From Lepus europaeus (lineage: Eukaryota; Chordata; Mammalia; Lagomorpha; Leporidae), in the NCBI RefSeq assembly GCF_033115175.1, contig NC_084845.1, positions 2,544,501-2,608,500 on the forward strand: a DNA stretch of 64,000 nucleotides, written 5' to 3'. Positions within the stretch are counted from its first letter, which is position 1. Each line of letters opens with the position of its first letter. Under the pieces are notes generated by a model. The model ran no database searches. It was given only the letters and a program-made list of their open reading frames with translations, and was not told the origin of the DNA. Below are positions 24,528-36,663 of the stretch, one piece after another. The position numbers were made by a program, and so were the translations under genes.

Positions 24528-24812
24528 AACAGATACTTAGCCAAGCAGATAAGATGTGTGCATCCTGGGTCAGTCAGTCCCTGGGTTGGATTCCCAGCTT
24601 TGGCTCCTGACTCCCACTTCTGGCCACTGCAGCCCTTTCCAGGCAGGGGTGACGGGCCAAGTCACTGGGTTCCTGCCACCCACATGGGAGACCTGCATGG
24701 AGGTCCCGGCCCTTGGGTTCGTTCTCAGCCTAGCGGCCCTCGTGGACACTGGAGGAGTGAAAGCAGATGGACCACCCCTTCCCCCAATACTGAGTAAAAT
24801 AAAAACATTTCT
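24528..24812 (+). mobile_element. Old, diverged CSINE-like SINE
   Basis: Recognisable CCACCCACATGGGAGACCTG and GAGGAGTGAAAGCAGATGGA blocks in + order. The head is strongly diverged. Confidence 0.65.
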
Positions 24813-25125
24813 AACTGTGGCAAGACACACATCACCGGATCCAGCCTTAAGCTGTTAAGTGTACAGTTCAGCAGTGTCAGGTACATCCACTTAGCTGTTC
24901 GGCCATCACCAGCATCTGTGTTCAGACTGCACCTGTTAAACACCAACTCCCGTTCCCGGTTCCCCCAGCCTGCCCGTTTCGGGGGCAGTCGCCCCTGTAC
25001 TTTCTATGACTTGGACAAAATATCTAAGTAGAATCACACAGTATTCGTCCTTTTGCGACAGGATGTCCTCAGGGTCATTCGGTTGTAACAGGTATCAGAA
25101 CTTCCTTCCACTTCACAGGGTGAGC
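24800..25125 (+). mobile_element. Ancient L1-type 3'-end fragment
   Basis: AAGTGTACAGTTCAGCAGTG, AAGTAGAATCACACAGTATT and GATGTCCTCAGGGTCATTC. Same family as the copies at 14.1 and 54.4 kb. Confidence 0.7.
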
Positions 25126-25679
25126 GAGGCTCCGTTGTCTGGCCGCACCCATCAGTGGACGCCGGGATTGGCAGATGCTAGGAAGGTGGGTGTTCGCATG
25201 TTCATCTAGCCACCATGTAACAAGCTTGGCAGAACGTGCACTAGGCGGCCACCCAGGGACCCAGGTCTTTGGCCCCTCCTGCTTCCTTGGGGCCTGGTGT
25301 TGTCGTGGGAGTGGACGGCGGGGAGCAGGTCCTTTGGAACCCCAGACCGTGAACTGCCTGAGGCTCATGTAGGTGACAGCGTAGGTTTATCATGGGAGAG
25401 AAAGCCCACCGCCGAGGGGAACAGGAGCAGGCCAGCACAGGCCCCACCCGTGTTTTTATTGGGTGGGTGGGGGGGCTCCGCGGAGGCCACTGGTCATTCT
25501 TCTATTCGTGGACAGCTTCGAAAGGGAGGTCTTTCTGAAGCTTGCACTTTTCTCACCTTCCCCAGTTAGCCCTTCTGTGTCTCCTGCGTCAAGGTCGATA
25601 AGGACGGGGAGGCAGAGGGAGAAAAGGAGAAAGAGTTCTGGAATTCACCTCGGCTTCCCCAATTAACTCAGCCGTCCCC

Positions 25680-27300
25680 AGCCTCGCGCACAGAGCGCGG
25701 AGCAGGCTCAGCTGGCCGGGAAGCGCTGGCCGTGCCCCCCGCTCCCCCGTGCCCCGGCCGCAGGCGACCGCCCGGGACAAGGCTGTGCAGGGCCGCTCGT
25801 GCGGGAGGCGCCTGCGGAGCCCACCGCGCGGCTGCCGGGGACGACCCGGGGCGGCCGGCTGCGGGACGAGCGGCTCCCGCGCGTCTGCTCCAGGGCTTCT
25901 CCCCGCCGGCGAACGCACCCGGCAGGACCTCACCGGGGCGGACAGAGATGCCCAGTGAGCGAGGCCCCGGCGACGCCCGGGGAGACCCCCGCCCCCAGCG
26001 GAGGCCTCCGAGGCGGCGGCGGCAGACAAGGGGTTACGGCGACAGAGACGCCGGGAGGACCCGGCGAGGCGCGAGCGGCCCTCTCCGCCGCGCTCCCCCG
26101 GCCCGGGGCGGGCGCCAGGCGCGGACCGCGCAGGCGCGGGCGGCCGGCGGCGGCGCGGGCGGGGGCGACGCCCCTGACACCCGGAAGTCTCCGCCTAACG
26201 GGCCGAGCCCGCGCGTCCTGTCCGGGGAGGGCGGGGCCGAAGCCCCTCGGCGCGAGGCGCCATAGAGCGGGGCCGGAGGACCCGAGTCCTAGATGCGTCC
26301 GGAAGTGGCTCCCCCGGGCGCCGGCTCGGCACCATAGAGCCGGGGGGCCGGCGGCCAGGGGTCGCGGGGCTCGGCTTCCTAGAGCGGCGCGGGCAGGGTG
26401 GCGGCCCGAGGGAGGGAGGCGCGGGCGGAAGCGGCCAGGAAGGTCACTTCCGGCCTGGGCGCCCGTCCCCCTGACCCCAGGGTCTGAGTCGCCGCTGCCG
26501 CCGCTGCCACCATCCGCGAGGAAGGAGCGAGGAGGAGGAGGAGCGCGGCGCGGCGGCCCCGGGACCGAGGAGGTGAGCGCGGGCGCGGGCGCGGGCGCCC
26601 CGGCCGAGGTGGGCGCGCGTCGGGGAGCAGGCTGCGGACGGCGGGGTGGGGGTGGGCGGCTGGGAAGGCGGAGGGCGAGCGCGCCTGGGCGGCGAGTGCG
26701 CGTGCGCGCGGCCGGGGGGGCGTGAGTGGGCGCGCGGCCGGGGAGTGCGCGTGCGCGCGCCGGCGGGGACGCGCGGGCGGCGCGGCGGGCGGCGCGGCCC
26801 TGGGGTGTCGCGGGGGTCCCCTCGGCGGCCTCCCGGGGCGGGGCCCGCGCCGCCCGACCCCACCTTCCGGGCCTCCGCGGCGGGTCGTGGCCGGAAGTGG
26901 TGGCGACTCCCGGGGGAAGTTGAGGCCCCGGTGGGGGAAGGGTCGGCCCTGGCCGGCCGGCCGCGGCCCCCGGGGCGCCCCAGCCGCTTCCTTCCCCTTT
27001 TCTTTCTTTTTTTTTTTTTTCTTTTTCCAAGTTCGCGGGGCCCCGTTGCCGCCTCGGGCGTGTGCGCGTGGCTCTTGACCCGGCGGGTAATTTGGGGCCG
27101 GCGGGAGGCCCATTCATTCGTCCCGGGAGGGGCAGGGCTGGGCCAAGGTCAGCCGCCGCGTGTCCTGCGGCCCCACGCCGGTCCCCGAGGCCGCTGGCCG
27201 CGCGCGGTGCGGGGCCCGCCCCTCGGCTCGCCAAGCCCCCCTTGGGCCGGGCGGAGCTGGCCGCCGAGCCGGTGACCCCAGTTTCTGTGCGGGCTCGCGA
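25680..27300 (+). promoter_or_regulatory. CpG island and promoter of ZNF787
   Basis: About 1.6 kb of very GC- and CpG-rich sequence without a TATA box. It holds ETS-type CCGGAAGT motifs at 26181 and 26299 (+) and 26446 (-), with a fourth at 26891 after the proposed first exon. NRF-1-like TGCGCGTGCGC motifs lie at 26697 and 26746, with a related GCGCAGGCGC at 26128. A GGAGGAGG-rich non-coding exon ends at the GTGAGC donor at 26573. This is a typical housekeeping-type promoter. A 493-codon antisense open frame across it is a by-product of base composition. Confidence 0.8.
26470..26572 (+). other. ZNF787: Putative non-coding exon 1 of ZNF787
   Basis: The stretch ends in gaccgaggag followed by GTGAGC, a strong splice donor inside the CpG island, and is oriented toward the first coding exon. 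The 5' limit is arbitrary because no transcript evidence is available. Other donors in the island cannot be excluded. Confidence 0.5.
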
Positions 27301-29655
27301 CCCACGGAGGCAGGAGCCGGAGTGGACAGAAGCTTTGTTCGGCGCTGGGCTCGTGCGGGGCACGGGGTGGGGTTGAAGGCAGAGACCAGGACCTGGGTGG
27401 TGGTCACTCACGGGGACCGAGGCTCTGACGGAGGTGTCCAGGGGCCGTGGCAGCTCCAGGAAGCCCCCCCTGGCCCAGCCCCGTGCAGGCAGGGTGGTTG
27501 GTGACTCGGGTTTGTGTGTGTGCGTGCGGCTTCCTGGGCCGCGTCCGCAGCTGGACAGTGCGGAGGACCTTTAGGGTCAGCTGTGGCCCCCGCAGGGGGG
27601 AGCGCGGCGCCTTGATCCTGGCTTAGGTCCTCCGAGGGCTCTAAGCCTCTTTGGCCAAATGCCGTCCACAGTCGCCCGACTGCGTGTGTGCAGCCTGCCC
27701 TGGCCCTCCGCCCCCCCCCCCCGCCCCCCCATACTCAGGTGAGGTCACGTGGCTCTGCCTCCGCGGAGCCGCGGGAGGGGAGGGGGCGGTCCCCACGCCT
27801 GGCCCCTGGTGAAGTGCCAGAATGAGTGGCAGCCTCGGGTCAGACAGGCCTGGCCTCAGGTCCCAGCTCCGCCACGCTTGCTTTTGTGGCCCTGGACAGG
27901 TGACTTCAGTAGCTCGGTGCTGTCCGGGGCAGATGAGGGTGGCCGTCGGGGGACTGGCCCCTTGGCAGAGCCCCAGGAGATGGGCATGAAGTGGGCGGGC
28001 TGTCCTGGTACTGGTCTAGGCTTATCTCTTCCTGTTCTGTGACCTTGGACGTGGCACGTCCCCTTCCCAGGATGTTTCCTCTGTCCCACTGGAGCGGAGG
28101 CCATGGTCACAGTTCCCCAAATAAACGCAGCCCCTTGAGGTCTTGGCATGGTGCTGTGCTGAGGGGCTCAGCCTGGGTGTGGGAGGAGGGTCCCGAGGTC
28201 CCCGGTGGTGGGCAGCTCTGGGTCACCCAGCTCTCAGCCTGTTCCTGGAGTGGCTCAGAGCGGGGAGACTGTTGGGTCCCCGTGCTCTGGGCAGAGGGGT
28301 GGGGAGGTGGACTGGAGCCCAGGCGGAGGAGACCTGGGGCTTACAGGGAGGACTCTGGGCGGGGATGCAGGAAGCAGCGGCCGGCGGCCTGGGGTCTGTC
28401 CTCAGCTCCTGGCCAGCCCCAGACCCTGGGATTTTGTTTGCTGCTCCCCAAGGCTGTGCCTGACGCCAGGACTTGGTTAGACTGACCAAGCTGATGACTC
28501 CTGCTTGCTGGGCACTCTGCAGGCCTGGCCCAGTGCCCAGCACTCACTGTCCTGAGTTCTCAGAGGTGGTGGCCCCCGTTTTAGGAGCAGGGATCAGAGG
28601 CCCAGGCCCTGCAGCAGTTGGGATGGTCCGTGTGTGAGTCCAGGACAGCCCCTGCCGTAAGGCCACCCCTCTGTGCCCTGTGGCTCCGAGTGAGGTCTGG
28701 GAGACAGGCGGCTTGAAGGCCTCTCATGTCAGTCTTGGACTTGGGTGAGGCACACACACGTTGAGGGCCACCAGCGTGGCGGCAGGAACAGAGGTGACTT
28801 GCACAGACGGCGAGGACGCAGGTGCTGAGCGCTGCAGTCTGTGGCCACCACAGGGCATCAGTGGCCCCGCCCCAGCCCAGGCGCCAACCTGCACCTGCCT
28901 CAGGGCCCTGTTCTTGGCATATTCCTGGTTCTCCCTTGCTCTCTTCCTGTGGGCTCCCAAGACTGGCTGCTCCCGTGTCCAGTAGGGAGTCCTTTCCAGC
29001 CCCCATCTTCCAGGGTAATTCCATGAGATGGAGCCCTGGCCTGGATTTGAGGCCAGGTGAGAGCCATGGATTCCTGAAGCTGGGGTGCACCACGTGGGCG
29101 ACCCACAGGAGGTGTTGTAGAGGGAAGGCCAGGTTCCCCGGGGGCCTCGGGCTCCCCTGTGGTAGGGGGTAAAGGGAGCCGTAGCAGGGTCCGGCAGGCC
29201 TGGGTCTGACTGTGCTTCGTGTAACGACCCGCCAGCCGCCCGCTGGTCTGGACCTCAGCTGTCTGCCGTGGCAGGCAGGTCTGCTGGCCTCACCCTGTAA
29301 GGCAGGTGAAGCACTCGCGGCAGGCGGGGGTTGTGGGGACCAGGGTGGGGCGTACCAGCTTACAGCACCCTGTGCCCAGGGCCCCAAGGTTTCTGCGTGC
29401 CTGAGAACACAATGCGTAATCTAGGAAGGCTTCCCGGGGGAAGCGCTGTCGATGCTGGCCCTGCCCCACTGCCCAGCCTGGGGGTGTCGGGGTATGATGC
29501 CTGCTGGCTGTGTTGGCTTCTCTGGGAGGAGCAGACAGTCCCCGCCTCCCCCCCACCCCCCACGGTCCCGACGCATCGTAGCTTCCTGGGTGCTTAGTCC
29601 CTAGTGTACGCGCTAGGTGTGTTCTGGATCTTTTATTAATCCCTGGCCTGAGGTG
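27300..29655 (+). other. ZNF787 intron 1, 5' part
   Basis: GC-rich intronic DNA with a C-run near 27710-27730 and a MIR fragment. Open frames up to 268 codons show no domain and no supporting splice structure. Confidence 0.6.
27815..27960 (+). mobile_element. MIR SINE fragment
   Basis: GGTCCCAGCTCCGCCACGCT and TGTGGCCCTGGACAGGTGAC match the 5' half of MIR. Confidence 0.6.
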
Positions 29656-29979
29656 CTTTTTTTTTTTTTTTAAAGATTTATTTATTTGAATGGCACAGTT
29701 GCAGAGAGGCGGCGGGGGGAGTCTTCCCTTCACTGGTTCACTCCCCAGATGGCCACAACGGCCAGAGCTGCACCAGTCCAGAGCCAGGAGCCAGGAGCTT
29801 CTTCCAGGTCTCCCACGCGGGTGCAGGGGCGCCCCGGGACTTGGACCATTTTCCACTGCTTTCCCAGGCCATAGCAGAGAGCTGGATAGGAATTGGAGCA
29901 GCCAGGGCTCGAACTGGCACCCATATGGGATGCGGCACTGCAGGCAGCGATTTTACCCACTGTACCATAGTGCCAGTCC
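29656..29979 (-). mobile_element. CSINE in ZNF787 intron 1
   Basis: T-run then AAAGATTTATTTATTTGAAT to GTACCATAGTGCCAGTCCC, inserted antisense to ZNF787. Confidence 0.92.
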
Positions 29980-30045
29980 CAAGCATTCTCGTTTCTAAGT
30001 GTTCAGGCAGAGTTTAAGACCCAGCACCTCCACATGCGGGAGGCG

Positions 30046-30357
30046 GCAGGCGCTGGTGGCCGCGTGCTCTGGCTGGGCTAGCAGCGGGGCGAGGCTCCGC
30101 GTGTTCCAACAGCTTGTCTCCTGGAGCGGGAGGGGCGGCGCTGGGACGGCGCTGGGACGTGTCCTGTGTCTGCCCTGGTCAGCGGAGACCTGGGCCGGGA
30201 GACAGCAGGCACTGGTGGCCGCGTGCTCTGGCTGGGCGAGCAGCGGGGCGAGGCTCCGCGTGTTCCAACAGCTTGTCTCCTGGAGCGGGAGGGGCGGCGC
30301 TGGGACGGCCCTGGGACGTGTCCTGTGTCTGCCCTGGTCAGCGGAGACCTGGGCCGG
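30046..30357. repeat. Two-copy tandem duplication, 159-bp period
   Basis: Copy 1 starts GCAGGCGCTGGTGGCC at 30046 and copy 2 at 30205. Both run through GAGGCTCCGCGTGTTCCAAC and GGTCAGCGGAGACCTGGGCC. The period is 53 codons, which explains overlapping open frames on both strands. Located in ZNF787 intron 1. Confidence 0.9.
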
Positions 30358-31047
30358 AGGGGAGGAAGAGGCAGAAGGGACAAGGGGGCAGGAGGAGCGG
30401 GAAGCCCTGCTTTGCTCCAGGCCAGGGGTCTGGCAGGCAGAGGCAGCGTGGCTGAGCGCAGTCTCTGGTGGCGGAGATGTCCCGGGGGCGAGCGGCGAGG
30501 CTGCCACAGGAACACTCGCGAGGCATCTTGAGCCAGGGAGCCGGGGACGGTGGGGACCTGAGCTGGGGCTCTGGGGTGCTGGCAGGGAAGGTGATTCCAC
30601 GTGCAGTGTGGCTGACATTTGAGCAGACCCTGGAAAGGTGAGGAGGGGCTGGCAGGTGGGGCACATGGTGGGGAGAGAGGGTGGCAGGCGGGGCCTGCGG
30701 GGCCTGGGGAGGAGAGTGGCCGGGGTGTGCACGGTGCTCGTTGGCCGCAGCCTCAGAGTCCCGTGCCCTGAGCTGTGGGTGTGTTCACTGAACCGTGAGG
30801 TCATCCCCCTCCCCCTCCTTGTCCTGCAGAGTCGCAGGCGTGCGGGCTTCCGTGTCCGCCTCCTTTCACCAAACACGGCGTTCCCGGGTGCACCCACAGA
30901 GCACGTGTGACCTCCTTCCTCAGGTGCCGTCACGGGGATGGCAGCTCGGGGCCTCCCGTCTGCCCGGCTCGTGCACACTGTGCAGGGGTGTGTGTGGACA
31001 AATGCCCGCCCAGAGGTTTGATTGGCTTTCCTGAATTGGGTGACTTT

Positions 31048-31372
31048 TTTTTGGTAAGAGTATGTATTTATTTGAGAGGCAGAGTTAAAGGAAGAGAGGG
31101 AGACCCACCCAGAGATCTTCCAGCTGCTGGTTCATTCCCAGAGTGGCTGCCAATGGCCAGGGCTGAGGCAGGCCAGAGCTAGGAGCCTCCTCCAGGTCTC
31201 CCCCACGGCTACAGCAGCCCCCGCACTTGGGCCGCCCTCCTCTGCTTTACCCAGGCCTTTAGCAGGGAGCTGGATCAGAAGTGGAGCAGCGGGGACTCAA
31301 GCCGGTGCCCACACGGGATGTGTGCCACACAGGTGGCGGCTCTGTCCACTGCACCAGTACGCCAGCCCCGCT
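31048..31372 (-). mobile_element. CSINE with clear target-site duplication
   Basis: Flanked by GGGTGACTTT at 31038-31047 and 31373-31382. Body from GAGAGGCAGAGTTAAAGGAA to CCAGTACGCCAGCCCC. Confidence 0.92.
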
Positions 31373-31382
31373 GGGTGACTTT

Positions 31383-32874
31383 ATACAGACCAGTTGGTCT
31401 TTGGTGTGGGAGGACACTTGGGAGGATCCGGGTGGGAAGGAGAGTTGCAGGGGGGAGCAGAGGGAAGCGGCACAGCTGGGGTGGGCAGGCAGGGAAGGGG
31501 TGTGCGGGCCGTGGCCGTGTGGCAGTGCTGCTGTCTGTAGGAGCCACCGGAGGTGGTGACCAGTCAGGGCTGTGCGCAGTGGAGGTGAGGAGAGGGGGTG
31601 GGGGTGAGTTCGCTGTGCAGGAGAGACCGGGGCGGGAGAGTTGGGGCGGGCTGGGGGTGTGGGGAGGGGAAAGCAGGGGTGAGACGGGGGCTCCACTCCC
31701 AGCAGGAGCTGCCCGGAGCCCTCCTGCAGCCCGGGGAGCCGAGGTTGGCAGCAGAAGAAAGGGAGGGATAATTGGCGGGCAGGCAGCCAGGGGTGTGTGG
31801 GACCTCCTAACAACAATAATAACAATAATTTGTCTTGAGGTTAATAGCGCTGTCAGTGCCGGGCGCTAATTGGATCGCTCAGGGGCCTGCTGCGATGGTG
31901 AGGGGAGGCTGAGTTCGGGTCAGAGAGGACGGGGCAGGGGCTGGGTGCCCAGGCTTGGTCCTCACATTTCCAGGGTTTCCTTGACAGTGAGTTGGGGCTG
32001 TCCTCCAGGGAGATGTGCTGGACCCTGAGACTGGGTCAGGAACTGCCCTGTGGCCCCCGGTCCTGTGCCACCCCCCTTTCTCTGCTCACTCTACAGATGA
32101 GGGTTTATGGCGCCCCGCCCCCGCCCCCACCCCGTCCTGCCCTGAAAAGCTATGAGATCCTGAGTAGGGGCCCTGAGTACCTTGGATGGGGGCAGGAGAG
32201 GCGTGAACCTGTGCACAGATCCCTGGGGAACCCTGCAGCCAGCTCAGTGAGGCCCTGTTCTACAGAGCACAGCCAGGGCCAGGGCGAGCAGAGGTGCTGG
32301 CCACGTCCTCCAGCTTGCTTGCAGCGTTCTGGGAGGTGTGGCGAGGCTGGCGCGGGTCACTGCACTGACCTCTGGCTGGCCGTGCATCGGCTGAAGCCTG
32401 CACCCACACAGACCCTTCCCTCTGCCCACGGCCAGTCACTCTTCAGCCATCCCCACGCCCTGCTGGCCACATAAAATCCTCCTCCTCCCTTCTGTCTCTC
32501 TACCTGCTGGAGTGTTTCTCATTTGGCCTTTCCCCCACGGGGTGGTGCCAACCCTCCCTGGGCCAGGGTTCTCACCAGAGATGAGGATCAGAGGCACAAG
32601 TCAACCTTAGCCCAGGCCCCAGCCCCCAGCTCCCTGGGCCGCACAAATCACACCCCAGAGAGGAAACTATCAGCAAGTGCAGCCAGCAGCCGCAGGGCTT
32701 TGCCTCCAAGCTGGGGCCTCCTGCCCGCCTCGCTGGGCCTCCCCAGGTCTGTGAGCCGCCTCCTGTGCTGTGGGCCCGGTGGACGGACAGGCAGCATTGA
32801 GGCTGGTGTTGGTGTTTAGATGTCACGACGTGAAGATCCAGCTGTCACTCATGTTGGTGTTGATGGCGGTCGTC
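31383..32874 (+). other. ZNF787 intron 1, middle part
   Basis: Purine-rich GC-rich DNA with an (AAC/AAT) run at about 31808-31832. No coding evidence. Confidence 0.55.
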
Positions 32875-33053
32875 GTGTTTTCAGTCCCCAGATGGCTGTG
32901 ACAGCTAGGGCTGGAGAGCCAGGAGCCTGGAGCCCCATCAGGGTCTCCCATGGGGGTGGATCGGAAGCAGAGGAGCGGGGCCCACACGGGGCACTGCAGT
33001 ATGACGGGCGGCCAGCAGTGGCCTGACAGCTGCTGTGCCAGACACCGGCCCTG
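32875..33053 (-). mobile_element. Degraded CSINE-like fragment
   Basis: CCCCAGATGGCTGTGACAGC, AGGGTCTCCCATGGGGGTG and GCCAGACACCGGCCC resemble the - strand SINE with large gaps. Confidence 0.6.
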
Positions 33054-33304
33054 CTCAGTGTAGTGGTCACTGAAAGTGTGATGTCCAAACATAAGACGCG
33101 TTCTTAGCTGGAGGGCAGGGGACTGCGACCCCGCTGGTCTGTCCTCCGGGGAGGCTGCTGGCCTGCCGTAGGAATCATGCCTGGCCTCTGGGCTGGCTCA
33201 GGTGCTTTCAGGGTCAGTGGCCATCTCTGGACACTGCGTCATTCTGCCCAGGCCAGCCTCAGCCCAGTAGCCATGGGTGGCTCCTTCCTGTTTTGTTTTG
33301 TTTC

Positions 33305-33583
33305 TTCAAAGATTGATTTCTCTGAGAGGCAGAGTTGGAAAGGGGAAGACAGGTCTTCCATATGCTGGTTCACTCCCCAAATGGCCACAATGGTCAGAGC
33401 TGCTTCTGGGTCTCTCCCATGTGGGTGCAGGGGCCCAAGCACTTGGGCCATCTGCTGCTGCCTTCCCAGGCGATCAGCATGGAGCTGGATCAGAAGAAGA
33501 GCAGCTGGGACTCGAACCAGCGCCCATATGGGATGCTGGCATCTCAGGCGGAGGCTTAGCCTACTGTACCACAATTCCAGTCC
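33305..33583 (-). mobile_element. CSINE
   Basis: CAAAGATTGATTTCTCTGAG to CTACTGTACCACAATTCCAG. It has short internal deletions. Confidence 0.88.
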
Positions 33584-33595
33584 TCCTGCCCCTTT

Positions 33596-34222
33596 ATTAA
33601 AGATTTATTTGAAAGTCAGAGCTACAGAGGCAGAGAGAGAGAAGGGAGGTCTTCCATCCACTGGTTCACTCCCCAAATGGCTGCAATGGCCGGAGCTGAG
33701 CCCATTTGGAGCTAGGAGCTTCTTCCAGGTCTCCCACGCAGGTGCAGAGGCCCAAGGACTTGGACCATCCTCTACTGCTTTCCTAGGCCACAGCAGAGAG
33801 CTGGGTCAGATGTGCTGTGGTGTAGCAGGTAAAGCTGCCTCCTGCAGTGCTGGCATCCCATATGGGCGCTGGTTCGAGATCTGGCTGCTCCAGTTCCAAT
33901 CCAGCTCTCTGCTGTGGCCTGGGAAAGCAGTAGAAGATGGCCCAAGTCCTTGGGCCCCTGCACCCACGTGGGAGACCTGGAAGAAGCTCCTGACTTCAGA
34001 TTGGCACAGCTCCGGCTGTTGTAGCCAGTTGGGGAGTGAACCATCAGATGGAAGACCTCCCTCTCTCTGTCTTTCCTTTTGTCTGTGCGTAACCCTGACT
34101 TTCAAATAAATAATAAATCAATCTTTAAAAAAAAAAGGAGCAGCTGGGTCTTGAACTGGCGCCCATGTGGGATGCCGGCACTGCAGGCTGTGGCTTCACT
34201 CACTATGCCGTAGTGCTGGCAT
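33596..34222 (-). mobile_element. CSINE split by a nested CSINE
   Basis: The left part (33596-33815, TTAAAGATTTATTTGAAAGT to GCAGAGAGCTGGGTCAGA) and the right part (about 34136-34222, GGAGCAGCTGGGTCTTGAAC to ATGCCGTAGTGCTGGC) form one reverse copy opened by a + strand insertion. Confidence 0.88.
33816..34135 (+). mobile_element. CSINE nested in a reverse CSINE
   Basis: TGTGCTGTGGTGTAGCAGGT through TTTCAAATAAATAATAAATC and an A-run. A few head bases are missing. Confidence 0.9.
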
Positions 34223-34458
34223 GCCCCCTTCCTTTTTTATTTCAAATTTTAATGTTTATGATGTAACCAGAGGACCTGAAAGTGTATTCAGTTTTTAATA
34301 AAAAATACGTGCCAGAACATGGTGGTTTTTAATGCACCCTCAGAGTTGCAAGACAACCCTCACCAGGAGAAACCCCAGCCCGCGAGCACTCGCTCCTATG
34401 GGCTCCCCGTTCCGAGTGTCCGCTACAAGTGGCCGTGCTCAGCAGCCCTTCCTCTGTG

Positions 34459-36585
34459 GCCCGTGGGTGGACGTGGCGCTCACCCGTGGTGGCCGCTGTG
34501 GCACAGTCACAGCGTGCTCTCGCCTCTGTGGAGGTGTGCACATGATCCAGTGGCTGCCCGTCCTGTGTGGCTGCTGTCATGAGGCTGTGGCCTGTGGGTG
34601 GACGTGGCGCTCGCCCGTGGTGGCCGCTGTGGCGCAGTCACAGTGTGCTCTCGCCTCTGTGGAGGTGTGCACATGATCCAGTGGCTGCCCGTCCTGTGTG
34701 GCTGCTGTCGTGAGGCTGTGGCCTGTGGGTGGACGTGGCGCTCGCCCGTGGTGGCTGCTGTGGCGCAGTCACAGTGTGCTCTCGCCTCTGTGGAGGTGTG
34801 CACATGATCCAATGGCTGCCCGTCCTGTGTGGCTGCTGTCATGAGGCTGTGGGTGGACGTGGCGCTCGCCCGTGGTGGCCGCTGTGGCGCAGTCACAGCG
34901 TGCTCTCGCCTCTGTGGAGGTGTGCACATGATCCAGTGGCTGCCCGTCCTGTGTGGCTGCTGTCATGAGGCTGTGGGTGGACGTGGCGCTCGCCCGTGGT
35001 GGCCGCTGTGGCACAGTCACAGCGTGCTCTCGCCTCTGTGGAGGTGTGCACATGATCCAGTGGCTGCCCGTCCTGTGTGGCTGCTGTCATGAGGCTGTGG
35101 GTGGACGTGGCGCTCGCCCGTGGTGGCCGCTGTGGCACAGTCACAGCGTGCTCTCGCCTCTGTGGAGGTGTGCACATGATCCAGTGGCTGCCCGTCCTGT
35201 GTGGCTGCTGTCATGAGGCTGTGGGTGGACGTGGCGCTCGCCCGTGGTGGCCGCTGTGGCACAGTCACAGCGTGCTCTCGCCTCTGTGGAGGTGTGCACA
35301 TGATCCAGTGGCTGCCCGTCCTGTGTGGCTGCTGTCATGAGGCTGTGGCCTGTGGGTGGACGTGGCGCTCGCCCGTGGTGGCCGCTGTGGCGCAGTCACA
35401 GTGTGCTCTCGCCTCTGTGGAGGTGTGCACATGATCCAGTGGCTGCCCGTCCTGTGTGGCTGCTGTCATGAGGCTGTGGGTGGACGTGGCGCTCGCCCGT
35501 GGTGGCTGCTGTGGCGCAGTCACAGCGTGCTCTCGCCTCTGTGGAGGTGTGCACATGATCCAGTGGCTGCCCGTCCTGTGTGGCTGCTGTCATGAGGCTG
35601 TGGCCTGTGGGTGGACGTGGCGCTCGCCCGTGGTGGCCGCTGTGGCGCAGTCACAGTGTGATCTCACCTCTGTGGAGGTGTGCACATGATCCAATGGCTG
35701 CCCGTCCTGTGTGGCTGCTGTCATGAGGCTGTGGCCTGTGGGTGGATGTGGCGCTCGCCCGTGGTGGCCGCTGTGGCGCAGTCACAGTGTGATCTCACCT
35801 CTGTGGAGGTGTGCACATGATCCAGTGGCTGCCCGTCCTGTGTGGCTGCCGTGAGGCTGTGGGTGGACGTGGCGCTCGCCCGTGGTGGCCGCTGTGGTGC
35901 AGTCACAGTGTGATCTCGCCTCTGTGGAGGTGTGCACATGGTCCAATGGCTGCCCGTCCTGTGTGGCTGCTGTCATGAGGCTGTGGCCTGTGGGTGGACG
36001 TGGCGCTCGCCCGTGGTGGCCGCTGTGGCGCAGTCACAGCATGCTCTCGCCTCTGTGGAGGTGTGCACATGATCCAGTGGCTGCCCGTCCTGTGTGGCTG
36101 CTGTCATGAGGCTGTGGCCTGTGGGTGGACGTGGCGCTCACCCGTGGTGGCTGCTGTGGCGAAGTCACAGCGTGCTCTCGCTTCTGTGGAGGCATGCGCG
36201 TGATCCAGTGATTGCCTTTTCTGTGCGGCTGTCATGAGGCTGTGGGTGGACGTGGCGCTCGCCCGTGGTGGCTGCTGTGGCGCAGTCACAGCGTGCTCTC
36301 GCCTCTGTGGAGGTGTGCACATGATCCAGTGGCTGCCCGTCCTGTGTGGCTGCTGTCATGAGGCTGTGGCCTGTGGGTGGACGTGGCGCTCGCCCGTGGT
36401 GGCTGCTGTGGCGCAGTCACAGTGTGCTCTCGCTTCTGTGGAGGCATGCGCGTGATCCAGTGGTTGCCTGTTCGGTGTGGCTGCTGTGAGGCTGTGGGTG
36501 GACGTGGCGCTCGCCCGTAGTGGCCGCTGTGGCACACAGTGTGCTCTCGTCCCTACGGCAGCACGCGCGTGATCCCATGGTTGCT
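34459..36585. repeat. 124/131-bp minisatellite in ZNF787 intron 1 (about 16-17 units)
   Basis: Units contain GGGTGGACGTGGCGCTCGCC, TGTGGCGCAGTCACAG, GTGGAGGTGTGCACATGATC and GGCTGCTGTCATGAGGCTGT. Lengths alternate between 124 and 131 bp according to a 7-bp GCCTGTG insertion. The rightmost units are more divergent (TTCTGTGGAGGCATGCGCGT). Open frames of 60-140 codons on both strands are repeat artefacts. Confidence 0.96.
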
Positions 36586-36663
36586 TGGCTTGTCGGTGCA
36601 GGTAGAGCCCTGGCCTGGGTTGGAGAATGAAGTTGATGTGAGGCAGGTTAAAGGGAGAGTGGT

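Noticed and set aside
25930-27411. 493-codon - strand frame in the ZNF787 CpG island
   Set aside because: Pro/Ala/Arg-rich composition typical of CpG-island shadows, without a recognisable domain.
29995-30978. 327-codon - strand frame
   Set aside because: Built on the 159-bp duplication. Pro/Ser-rich, no domain, and antisense in ZNF787 intron 1.
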